In this document: piece by piece, positions 8,011 through 14,564 of the stretch
How positions within the stretch are numbered: position 1 is the first letter of the stretch
Layout: every line of letters begins with the position of its first letter
Source: Lachnospiraceae bacterium UBA2860
GTDB taxonomy: Bacteria; Bacillota; Clostridia; Lachnospirales; Lachnospiraceae
Direction: 5' to 3'
Length of the DNA stretch: 21,316 nucleotides
Assembly: GCA_002350625.1 (NCBI GenBank)
Contig: DEFE01000052.1
Coordinates: 1-21,316, forward strand
Program-made: the position numbers and the translations under genes
The notes under the pieces: generated by a model
What the model was told of the DNA's origin: nothing
Seen by the model: only the letters and a program-made list of their open reading frames with translations
Databases searched by the model: none

Positions 8011-8064
8011 GAACAGGGGGCGGTTCTTCGTTCGGCTGGCCGAACAGGGGACCGTCCTTTGTTC
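8011..8064 (+). repeat. Family B imperfect palindrome, copy 1
   Basis: A 54-bp element whose halves are partial reverse complements: GAAC and GTTC at the ends, CGGT and ACCG inside, GTTCGG and CCGAAC near the centre. It has the same 54-bp length and the same GGGACGGT-type core as copy 2 at 16004-16057. It lies directly after the superoxide reductase gene and upstream of palindrome A6. Confidence 0.75.
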
Positions 8065-8114
8065 AGCCGGGGGAAACCTGACAGGGGATCTGCTGGCGTA
8101 TTATGTAAACGAAT

Positions 8115-8141
8115 ATGACAAGGGGTCAGACCCCGTGTCAT
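8115..8141 (+). repeat. Family A palindrome, copy 6 (single)
   Basis: Central A, A at position 7, left flank TTATGTAAAC. It ends 16 bases before the MBL gene ATG. The right flank is AAAATGAGG, so unlike copies 1 and 2 there is no T tract. Confidence 0.95.
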
Positions 8142-8157
8142 AAAATGAGGGCGAAGT

Positions 8158-8841
8158 ATGGATTATCAGATCATTCAGATGAATGAGAACACATGGCGGA
8201 TTGAAGAGAAAGGGGTCCGCTTCTTTCTTCTGGCCGGGAAGGAGAGGGCGCTGCTGATCGATTCGGGCATGCAGGTGCATGACGCCAGGACGATTGCGGA
8301 GTCATTGACGCCGCTGCCGGTGGCGCTCCTTAACACGCATGCGGATATGGATCATCTCGGCAGCATCGGGCAGTTCGACGAGTTCTATATGCATCCGGCG
8401 GAGGCGGCGAATTATCATGGGCCCGGGAAGCTGTTTCCGGTAGAGGACGGGGATGTGCTGGATTTAGGAGGGCGAAGCCTCAGGGTGATCCATTTGCCCG
8501 GACATACGGAAGGAAGCATTGCGGTTCTGGATACGGCCGGGCGTGTGCTGATCAGCGGGGATCCGGTGCAGGCGCACGGGCGGATTTTTATGTTCGGCGA
8601 GCACAGGAATATGGAGACGTATATCGAGAGCCTCGAGAAGCTGTCGCAAATGGCGGCTGCATTTGACGAAATCTGGCCGTCGCATGCGGACATACCGGTT
8701 AAGCCGGATGTGATCGGCGAGCTGCTGGCCGGGGCGAAGGATGTCGTAAATGGCGCGGTCGCCGGGCACGAAGTGGAGATGTTCGGGCACAGGGCGATGG
8801 CTTATGACATCGGGGTCGCGGTGCTGCTTTGCGATTTGTAA
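8158..8841 (+). CDS. Metallo-beta-lactamase-fold hydrolase
   Basis: 227 residues, a typical glyoxalase II-like size. The metal motif is H61-A-D63-M-D65-H66, with Asp in place of the second His of the usual HxHxDH, as seen in several branches of the family. Further ligands appear as H116 in PGHTEGS, D135 in SGDPV and H176 in PSHAD. This supports a cytosolic one- or two-metal hydrolase; the substrate (thioester, lactone or phosphoester) cannot be read from the sequence. The start is ATG 8158, with weak RBS-like purines (GAGGGCGAAG). Two cysteine-rich miniprotein genes follow at 9-base spacings, so the three probably form one operon. Confidence 0.85.
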   Translation: MDYQIIQMNENTWRIEEKGVRFFLLAGKERALLIDSGMQVHDARTIAESLTPLPVALLNTHADMDHLGSIGQFDEFYMHPAEAANYHGPGKLFPVEDGDVLDLGGRSLRVIHLPGHTEGSIAVLDTAGRVLISGDPVQAHGRIFMFGEHRNMETYIESLEKLSQMAAAFDEIWPSHADIPVKPDVIGELLAGAKDVVNGAVAGHEVEMFGHRAMAYDIGVAVLLCDL

Positions 8842-8850
8842 AGGGGATAG

Positions 8851-9072
8851 ATGATGTCGATTCTTATCAAGGATACCACGAGAGAGGAGCGGGAGCAGAT
8901 TGTCCGGAACTCCATGGATTGCGGCGGCGGGTGCGAGAACTGCTCGTCCTGCTGGCTTGGCGGCGGCTCACCCTGGGACATATATCAGGATTACATCGAC
9001 GGAAAGCGCGAGATCAGGGAGATCAACGCGGATTATATGGAGACTTATCGTCAGGGAAGAACGATTCGTTGA
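8851..9072 (+). CDS. Four-cysteine miniprotein, first of a sister pair
   Basis: 73 residues; ATG at 8851 or 8854 (RBS AAGGGG 8841-8846 favours the second slightly). It has a C24-x3-C28-x2-C31-x2-C34 cluster (CGGGCENCSSC) followed by WDIYQDYIDGKREIREINAD. The next gene encodes a protein of the same plan, so both are probably real. The cluster could bind zinc or an iron-sulfur centre; with no homologue recognised, the function is unknown. It starts 9 bases after the MBL hydrolase stop and probably shares its mRNA. Confidence 0.75.
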   Translation: MMSILIKDTTREEREQIVRNSMDCGGGCENCSSCWLGGGSPWDIYQDYIDGKREIREINADYMETYRQGRTIR

Positions 9073-9081
9073 GGTGATGTT

Positions 9082-9282
9082 ATGTCGAATGCACCCGAGA
9101 TCAGTACGTCCGGTATCGAAGAACGCAGAGCTTATGTCAAAGAGCGGTTTCCATGTATTGCGGATTGCGATATGTGCGGGCTTTGCACTGTCTTTCACGG
9201 CAAGGACGCTGAGCAGGCGTATGATGATTATATTAAGGGGCGGCGGTCATTTGCGGATGTATCGCAGGATTATAAGAGGTAG
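9082..9282 (+). CDS. Four-cysteine miniprotein, second of a sister pair
   Basis: 66 residues with RBS GAGGTGAT overlapping the previous stop region; the gap is 9 bases. C25-x3-C29-x2-C32-x2-C35 (CIADCDMCGLC) has exactly the same spacing as in the preceding gene. AYDDYIKGRRSFADVSQDY aligns with the YQDYIDGKREI...DY segment of that protein. The pair looks like an old tandem duplication. Probably a small metal- or cluster-binding cytosolic protein; function unknown. Confidence 0.75.
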   Translation: MSNAPEISTSGIEERRAYVKERFPCIADCDMCGLCTVFHGKDAEQAYDDYIKGRRSFADVSQDYKR

Positions 9283-9284
9283 CT

Positions 9285-9371
9285 GCGCTGCACGGCCGGG
9301 GGGAAACCGGACAGGGACGCCGCGGCCACATTATGTAAACAATTATGACAGGGGGTCAGACCCCGTGTCAT
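9285..9371 (+). repeat. Degenerate B-like remnant plus family A palindrome copy 7
   Basis: A GC-rich segment GGCCGGGGGGAAACCGGACA (9293-9312), also found in similar form after family B copy 1, precedes the TTATGTAAAC flank. Palindrome copy 7 is at 9345-9371 (central A, G at position 7, right flank GTTTG). The GACAGGG word starts about 37 bases before the palindrome here and before copy 6, so the two loci share a composite layout. Confidence 0.8.
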
Positions 9372-9385
9372 GTTTGAGGTGAAGA

Positions 9386-9619
9386 ATGGATCGATTGATA
9401 ACGATGACCTGCATGAGATGCGGGAAGACGTACACGCTGCCGGAGAATGTCCAGCACTGGCCGAATTACTGCCAGGCGTGCAGGGCGAAGGAAATGCCTG
9501 AGGAGAGGATTACGAGAAAGTGCCGGGGGTGCGGGAAGGATTTCACATTTGCGGTGAAGGAAGCGCGCTGGCCGAAGCTTTGTCCGGATTGTCTGGCGAA
9601 GCGGAAGAGGGAGGAATGA
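9386..9619 (+). CDS. Tandem double zinc-ribbon miniprotein
   Basis: 77 residues with RBS GAGGTGAAG directly after palindrome copy 7. It contains two copies of one module: C9-x2-C12-x16-C29-x2-C32 and C46-x2-C49-x16-C66-x2-C69, with matching HWPNYC and RWPKLC segments. Each would bind one zinc. The pattern recalls the short 'probable zinc-ribbon' domains common in Clostridia. A role in nucleic-acid or protein binding is only a guess. Its TGA overlaps the ATG at 9616 of the next gene's frame, so the two are translationally coupled. Confidence 0.8.
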   Translation: MDRLITMTCMRCGKTYTLPENVQHWPNYCQACRAKEMPEERITRKCRGCGKDFTFAVKEARWPKLCPDCLAKRKREE

Positions 9620-9621
9620 TC

Positions 9622-10050
9622 ATGCTGTCTTACATCTGGCCGATGGCGCTACTGGTGCTGTCGAATACGGTCTATCAGATCTGCGCGAAGTCGGTGCCGG
9701 GGGATATGAATCCGCTGGCGAGTCTTACGATTACGTATCTGATCGGCGCGGCTGCGAGCGCGGGGCTGTTTTTTGCGCTGAATCGCGGCGGGAGCCTTGT
9801 GGGGGAATATCATAAGGCGAACTGGGCGCCATTTGTGCTCGGGATTGTGATCGTCGGCCTGGAGGTGGGATGGATTTATGCGTATAAGGCCGGCTGGCAG
9901 GTGAGCGTGGGATTTGTCGTGCAGAGCGCATTTCTGGCGGTCACGCTGATTTTTGCCGGGTATCTGCTTTACCATGAGGCGCTGAGCTGGAATAAGCTGG
10001 CCGGGGTGGCGATCTGTCTTGCCGGGCTCGCTGTGATTAATTTGAAGTGA
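9622..10050 (+). CDS. Small DMT/EamA-type membrane transporter
   Basis: 142 residues from ATG 9622 (GGGAGG ending at 9614 gives good spacing; ATG 9616 is an alternative that overlaps the upstream stop). Four to five hydrophobic helices are visible: PMALLVLSNTVYQICA, LTITYLIGAAASAGLFFAL, FVLGIVIVGLEVGWIYAY, a segment ending FLAVTLIFAGYLLYH, and a final GVAICLAGLAVI. The last two, with YHEALSWNKLAGVAICL, match the half-length drug/metabolite-transporter type. It may act as a dimer to export an unknown small molecule. The gene is co-transcribed with the zinc-ribbon gene. Confidence 0.8.
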   Translation: MLSYIWPMALLVLSNTVYQICAKSVPGDMNPLASLTITYLIGAAASAGLFFALNRGGSLVGEYHKANWAPFVLGIVIVGLEVGWIYAYKAGWQVSVGFVVQSAFLAVTLIFAGYLLYHEALSWNKLAGVAICLAGLAVINLK

Positions 10051-10068
10051 GCGATCCCGCGGGCGGAA

Positions 10069-10148
10069 GCCGACGGCATGCGACGGAAGCGGATGGCACG
10101 CGGGGAAAGCGGATGGCACGCGGGGAAAGCGGATGTCACGCGGAGAAA
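10069..10148 (+). repeat. 20-bp minisatellite, four units
   Basis: Four tandem 20-bp units start at 10069, 10089, 10109 and 10129. Units 2 and 3 are identical (GCGGATGGCACGCGGGGAAA), unit 4 differs at two positions and unit 1 is diverged. The unit length is not a multiple of three and no convincing gene covers it, so it is non-coding and lies between the membrane protein and the GNAT gene. Confidence 0.9.
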
Positions 10149-10202
10149 CGAATTTCATGAGGGAGAAGCCGACGGAAGGCGGCATTTTCGTAGAGGGTAA
10201 GG

Positions 10203-10820
10203 ATGTTCGAGAAATATGACGGGAAAATGGTTCGCATCCGCGACCGGTGGGGAAAGATGTTCACCGGGATTGCCGATGTGGAAGGTGCGGACTACGTGTA
10301 TCATGAGTATGGCGTGGATGACGAAGGCATTTTCGTAAATGGCTGCCTGATTTATGCCGGTTGTGTCGAGATGATCGAGGAGGCCGCGGAGATTGCGGTG
10401 ATCCGCGCGACGGAGACGTGGCAGCGGGCGGGGGCGTATTATGTGCGGATTCAGGCGATGGCGAAGAAGCATCAGATTACGCTTCGGCAGGAGTTCGATG
10501 AGCACGATGGGCCGGACACGATGTATATCGTCGTGACGGATAAGGATTTTCCGATCGCGACGGCGCGGATGTATCCGCTGGATGACGAGCGGATGATGAT
10601 CGGGCGGGTGGTTGTGCTGCCGGAGTACAGGCACCGGGGGATCGGGACGATGGTCGTCAGCGAGTGCGAGGACTGGGCGGAGGAGCTTCGGTACGGGAAG
10701 ACCGTCGTGGAGAGCCGCGACAATAAGGTGGCGTTTTATGAGCTGATGGGGTATGAGGCCTGCGGCGAGGCGGTGAAAGGGGAGACTTTCTGCTGCGTGA
10801 GGATGGAGAAAGTGCTGTAG
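10203..10820 (+). CDS. GNAT acetyltransferase with N-terminal small beta domain
   Basis: 205 residues with RBS AGAGGG (10192-10197). The C-terminal part is a GNAT domain: IATARMYPL, then GRVVVLPEYRHRGIGTMVVS with the acetyl-CoA loop R143-H-R-G-I-G148, and late NKVAFYELMGYE. The first about 60 residues (VRIRDRWGKMFTGIADVEG to YAGCVEMIEE) look like a small Sm/SH3-like beta barrel, which is not part of the GNAT fold. It probably N-acetylates an amine or a protein N-terminus; substrate unknown. It is preceded by the minisatellite and followed by a triple palindrome. Confidence 0.85.
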   Translation: MFEKYDGKMVRIRDRWGKMFTGIADVEGADYVYHEYGVDDEGIFVNGCLIYAGCVEMIEEAAEIAVIRATETWQRAGAYYVRIQAMAKKHQITLRQEFDEHDGPDTMYIVVTDKDFPIATARMYPLDDERMMIGRVVVLPEYRHRGIGTMVVSECEDWAEELRYGKTVVESRDNKVAFYELMGYEACGEAVKGETFCCVRMEKVL

Positions 10821-10843
10821 GCGCGCGGCCCGGGCGGGAAAAT

Positions 10844-10960
10844 ATGACACGGGGTCTGACCCCTTGTCATATTGTATGCAACGTAAACCTGACACGGGGT
10901 CTGACCCCTTGTCATATTGCATACAACATAAACGTGACACGGGGTCTGACCCCTTGTCAT
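10844..10960 (-). repeat. Family A palindrome array, copies 8-10
   Basis: Three copies (10844-10870, 10889-10915, 10934-10960) at exact 45-bp steps with spacers ATTGTATGCAACGTAAAC and ATTGCATACAACATAAAC. All have a central T on the plus strand, so they are inverted relative to copies 1-7. The first base departs from A in copies 9 and 10. The right flank is GTTTT. The array separates the GNAT gene from adhE and could terminate or process the GNAT transcript. Confidence 0.95.
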
Positions 10961-11010
10961 GTTTTCGCAAGCGTGATAAATTTACCTTACTTGTATAAGC
11001 TTTGCTTAAG

Positions 11011-11034
11011 GGCCCGGGATGTCCGTCCCGGGCC
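11011..11034 (+). promoter_or_regulatory. GC-rich hairpin upstream of adhE RBS
   Basis: GGCCCGGGA and TCCCGGGCC form a perfect 9-bp stem with a 6-nt loop ending six bases before the AAAAGGAG of adhE. No T run follows. Its placement relative to the RBS mirrors the hairpin at 1887-1911. A possible -10 (TATAAG, 10994-10999) lies just upstream without a good -35. Confidence 0.5.
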
Positions 11035-11054
11035 GCCGATAAAAGGAGACACAC

Positions 11055-13748
11055 ATGGCAGAAAAGAAGGTATTGTTAGTCGACAGTGAGGAGGCTCTCG
11101 AGAAGAAGATGGCCTCGATGAAGGCGGCGCAGGCGCAGTTCGCGCAGTACACGCAGGCGCAGGTGGACGCGATTTTCAAAGCGGCGGCGACGGCTGCGGA
11201 TAAGGCGCGGATTCCGCTTGCGAAAATGGCGGTTGCGGAGACCGGTATGGGCGTGGTGGAGGATAAGGTGATCAAGAACCACTACGCGGCGGAGTATATC
11301 TACAACGCCTACAGGAATACGAAGACCTGCGGCGTGATCGAGGAGGATAAGGTCAGCGGGATTGAGAAGATCGCGGAGCCGATCGGGCTCATCGCGGCGG
11401 TGATCCCGACGACGAATCCGACGTCGACGGCGATATTTAAAACGCTGCTCGCGCTGAAGACGCGGAATGCGATTATTATCAGCCCGCACCCGCGCGCGAA
11501 GGAGAGCACGATCGCGGCGGCGAAGCTGGTGCTCGAGGCGGCGGTGGCGGCCGGGGCGCCGGAGGAGGTGATCGGCTGGATCGATGTGCCGTCGCTCCCG
11601 CTCACGAATCTGGTCATGCGCGAGGCGGACCTGATCCTCGCGACGGGCGGCCCGGGCATGGTGAAGGCGGCGTATTCGTCGGGGAAGCCGGCGCTCGGCG
11701 TCGGCGCGGGCAACACGCCGGCGATCATCGACGAGACGGCGGACATCCGTCTCGCGGTGAATTCGATCATTCATTCGAAGACCTTCGACAATGGCATGAT
11801 CTGCGCGTCCGAGCAGTCGGTGACAGTGCTCGACAGCATTTACGACAAAGTGAAAAAAGAGTTTGAGTACCGCGGGTGCTATTTCCTTAAGGAGAAGGAG
11901 ATCACGCGGGTGCGGAAGACGATCCTCATCAATGGCGCCCTGAACGCCAACATCGTCGGGCAGACGGCGGTGAAGATTGCGGAAATGGCGGGCGTCAAGG
12001 TCCCGGAGCACACGAAGATCCTGATCGGCGAAGTCGAGTCGGTGGAGCTGCGCGAGGCATTTGCGCATGAGAAGCTCTCGCCGGTGCTCGCGATGTACCG
12101 CGCGAAGACCTTCGACGAGGCGATCGCGAAGGCGGAGCGGCTCGTCGCGGACGGCGGCTACGGCCACACGTCGTCGCTCTTCATCAATCCGGCGGAGACG
12201 GAGAAGATCGCGAAGCACGCGGCGGCGATGAAGACCTGCCGCATCCTGATCAACACGCCTTCGTCGCACGGCGGCATCGGAGACCTGTACAATTTCAAGC
12301 TCGCGCCGTCGCTCACGCTGGGCTGCGGGTCCTGGGGCGGCAATTCGGTTTCCGAAAATGTCGGCGTCAAACATCTTCTGAACATCAAGACCGTGGCGAT
12401 GAGGAGAGAAAATATGCTGTGGCTGAGAACGCCTGAGAAGGTTTACTTTAAGCGGGGCTGCACGCCGGTCGCGCTCGACGAGCTGCGGAATGTAATGGGG
12501 AAGCAGCGCTGCTTTATTGTGACGGATTCATTCTTATTCAAAAATGGCTTCATCCGGCCGATCGAGGAAAAGCTGGACGAGCTGGGCATCGTTCACAGCT
12601 GCTTCTTTGACGTGGAGCCCGACCCGTCGCTGACGTCGGCGAAGGCGGGGGCTGCGGCGATGACGGCATTTGCGCCGGACGTGATCATCGCGTACGGCGG
12701 CGGCAGCGCGATGGATGCGGCGAAGATCATGTGGGTCCTCTATGAGAATCCGGATGTGGATTTCTCCGACATGGCGATGGACTTCATGGACATCCGGAAG
12801 AGAATCTACACCTTCCCGAAGATGGGGAAGAAGGCGTATTTCGTCGCGATCCCGACGTCCTCCGGGACGGGATCGGAGGTGACGCCATTTGCGATTATTA
12901 CGGATAAGGAGACCGGGATCAAATGGCCGCTCGCCGATTACGAGCTCCTGCCGGATATGGCGATCGTCGACACGGACAACATGATGAGCGCGCCGAAGTC
13001 GCTGACCTGCGCGTCGGGCATCGACGTGATGACGCACGCGATCGAGGCGTATGTGTCGATCATGGCTTCGGATTACACGGACGCGCTGGCGCTGAAGGCG
13101 ATTAAGCTCGTGTTCGATTATCTGCCGCGCGCTTACAGGGACGGCTCGGACGTGGAGGCGAGGGACCATATGGCGAACGCGTCCTGCCTCGCGGGCATGG
13201 CATTTGCGAATGCGTTCCTCGGGCTCAATCACTCGATGGCGCACAAGCTCGGCGCGTATCACCACCTGCCGCACGGCATCGCCAATGCGGTGCTCCTCAC
13301 GGAGGTCATGAAGTACAACAGCGCGGAGGCGCCGACGAAGATGGGGACCTTCCCGCAGTACGCTTATCCGCACGCGCTCGCGCGGTACGCGGAGATCGGG
13401 CGCTTCCTCGGGCTGACCGGGCGCGACGACCAGGCGGTGTTCGAGAAGCTGCTTGATAAGCTCGAGCAGCTGAAGGCGGACATCGAGATCAAGGGATCCA
13501 TCCGCGAGTACGGGATTAGTGAAGAGGATTTCTTAGCGACGCTCGACGAGATGACCGAGCAGGCGTTTAACGACCAGTGCACGGGCGCGAATCCGCGGTA
13601 TCCGCTCATGAGCGAGATGAAGGAAATTTATCTGACCTGCTATTACGGAAATGGCGCCGGGGACGACGGCGCGGCGACAGACGACGGTGCGGCGAAGAAA
13701 GACGGCAAGGCCGGCAGCGGAGCGAAGACTAAGAGCGAGGGGAGGTAA
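11055..13748 (+). CDS. adhE: Bifunctional acetaldehyde-CoA/alcohol dehydrogenase AdhE
   Basis: 897 residues, the full bifunctional enzyme, which reduces acetyl-CoA via acetaldehyde to ethanol and reoxidises NADH. The N-terminal aldehyde dehydrogenase domain (about 1-440) shows AAVIPTTNPTSTAIFK and the catalytic Cys in FDNGMICASEQSV. The C-terminal iron-dependent alcohol dehydrogenase shows IIAYGGGSAMDAAK, PTSSGTGSEVTPFAII, and the iron-ligand region VMTHAIEAY plus FLGLNHSMAHKLGAYHHLPH. AdhE proteins form spirosomes in the cytoplasm. The last about 30 residues (GAGDDGAATDDGAAKKDGKA onward) are a charged low-complexity tail beyond the usual end near CYYG. The RBS is AAAAGGAG. An APH-family kinase gene starts six bases after the stop and is probably co-transcribed. 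Confidence 0.97.
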   Translation: MAEKKVLLVDSEEALEKKMASMKAAQAQFAQYTQAQVDAIFKAAATAADKARIPLAKMAVAETGMGVVEDKVIKNHYAAEYIYNAYRNTKTCGVIEEDKVSGIEKIAEPIGLIAAVIPTTNPTSTAIFKTLLALKTRNAIIISPHPRAKESTIAAAKLVLEAAVAAGAPEEVIGWIDVPSLPLTNLVMREADLILATGGPGMVKAAYSSGKPALGVGAGNTPAIIDETADIRLAVNSIIHSKTFDNGMICASEQSVTVLDSIYDKVKKEFEYRGCYFLKEKEITRVRKTILINGALNANIVGQTAVKIAEMAGVKVPEHTKILIGEVESVELREAFAHEKLSPVLAMYRAKTFDEAIAKAERLVADGGYGHTSSLFINPAETEKIAKHAAAMKTCRILINTPSSHGGIGDLYNFKLAPSLTLGCGSWGGNSVSENVGVKHLLNIKTVAMRRENMLWLRTPEKVYFKRGCTPVALDELRNVMGKQRCFIVTDSFLFKNGFIRPIEEKLDELGIVHSCFFDVEPDPSLTSAKAGAAAMTAFAPDVIIAYGGGSAMDAAKIMWVLYENPDVDFSDMAMDFMDIRKRIYTFPKMGKKAYFVAIPTSSGTGSEVTPFAIITDKETGIKWPLADYELLPDMAIVDTDNMMSAPKSLTCASGIDVMTHAIEAYVSIMASDYTDALALKAIKLVFDYLPRAYRDGSDVEARDHMANASCLAGMAFANAFLGLNHSMAHKLGAYHHLPHGIANAVLLTEVMKYNSAEAPTKMGTFPQYAYPHALARYAEIGRFLGLTGRDDQAVFEKLLDKLEQLKADIEIKGSIREYGISEEDFLATLDEMTEQAFNDQCTGANPRYPLMSEMKEIYLTCYYGNGAGDDGAATDDGAAKKDGKAGSGAKTKSEGR

Positions 13749-13754
13749 GAACAG

Positions 13755-14507
13755 ATGGCCGGAAGAGAAGTGATTGAAGAGAAGGCGAACAAGACGATTT
13801 ATCGCGAGGGAAACACAATCATCAAGGCATTTGCGCCGAATCATCCTAAAGCCGATGTCTTTAACGAGGCCTTCATCCAGAGCTGCGTCGAGGCGGCGGG
13901 GCTCCCCGTGCCGAAGCTGCTCGGCGTGACCGAGGAGGACGGGAGATGGTGCCTTACGATGGAGCGCATCGAGGGGACCGACCTCCGGCGCATCATGCAG
14001 CAGGACGAGGGCAGGCTAGACGAATATCTTGAGAAATTCGTCGACATTCAGATCGAATTCGGCGCGCACCGCGTCCCGAGACTGCGCAACACCCGCTACA
14101 AGATGGAAGAAATCATCAGCGGCATGCGCGACGAGCTCGACGCCAGCACCCGCTACGAACTCATGCAGCGCATTCACGCCATGCGCCGCCACACGCGGCT
14201 CTGCCACGGGGACTACGTCCCCGCAAATGTCATCCTGCGCGAGGACGGCTCGTATGTCGTGCTCGACTGGGCGCACGCCACGGCCGGCAACGCCGGCGCC
14301 GACGCCGCCATCACGTATATGCGGCTCTGCCTGGACATGCCCGCCATCGCGGATGACTATCTGCAGCTGTACAGCCGGAAGGCCGACATGCCGGTGCAGT
14401 ACATCGAGAAGTGGATGCCGATCGTCGCTGCGGCGCAGCTGAGCAAGCACGTGCCGGAGGAGAAGGAACTGCTGACGAGCTGGGTCAGCGTGGCGGAATA
14501 TCAGTAA
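13755..14507 (+). CDS. APH-family phosphotransferase (small-molecule kinase)
   Basis: 250 residues with a GGAGG RBS overlapping the end of adhE. The kinase signature is LCHGDYVPANVILREDG (H151-G-D catalytic loop with Asn156-158) and LDWAHA near residue 171, the metal-binding Asp. The N-terminal part has a nucleotide-binding sheet with WCLTMERIEGTDLRRI as hinge. Aminoglycoside/choline/homoserine kinase-like proteins share this plan. Nothing points to antibiotic resistance specifically, and housekeeping substrates are as likely. Its position six bases after adhE suggests co-expression, but no mechanistic link is evident. Palindrome copy 11 follows its stop by ten bases. Confidence 0.85.
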   Translation: MAGREVIEEKANKTIYREGNTIIKAFAPNHPKADVFNEAFIQSCVEAAGLPVPKLLGVTEEDGRWCLTMERIEGTDLRRIMQQDEGRLDEYLEKFVDIQIEFGAHRVPRLRNTRYKMEEIISGMRDELDASTRYELMQRIHAMRRHTRLCHGDYVPANVILREDGSYVVLDWAHATAGNAGADAAITYMRLCLDMPAIADDYLQLYSRKADMPVQYIEKWMPIVAAAQLSKHVPEEKELLTSWVSVAEYQ

Positions 14508-14517
14508 GGTGAAAAAC

Positions 14518-14544
14518 ATGACAGGGGGTCTGACCCCTTGTCAT
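14518..14544 (-). repeat. Family A palindrome, copy 11 (single)
   Basis: Central T, left flank GAAAAAC, right flank ATAGTTTTT. Read in the A-centred direction it has A at position 7 and C at position 21, the only copy without G there. It lies between the kinase and the fusion gene; the in-frame extension of the next ORF to 14538 is palindrome sequence, not a real start. Confidence 0.95.
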
Positions 14545-14564
14545 ATAGTTTTTCGGGAGAACTA

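Noticed and set aside
10844..10960. CRISPR array (regular 27-bp repeats with 18-bp spacers)
   Set aside because: Spacing is regular, but spacers are the same few sequences reused at several loci, repeats are complete palindromes, arrays have at most three copies and no cas genes are present.
10155..11054. Minus-strand 299-codon ORF
   Set aside because: Antisense to the GNAT gene and through three palindrome copies; repeated YDKGSDPVS peptides come from the repeat, not a protein family.
10961..11054. Riboswitch or Rex operator before adhE
   Set aside because: Only a simple hairpin is visible. I find no clear TTGTTAA-type Rex dyad and no known riboswitch core.
14538..14564. Upstream start for the nucleoside hydrolase-GNAT fusion
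   Set aside because: The start would be a TTG inside palindrome copy 11; ATG 14565/14568 has the RBS GGGAGA.
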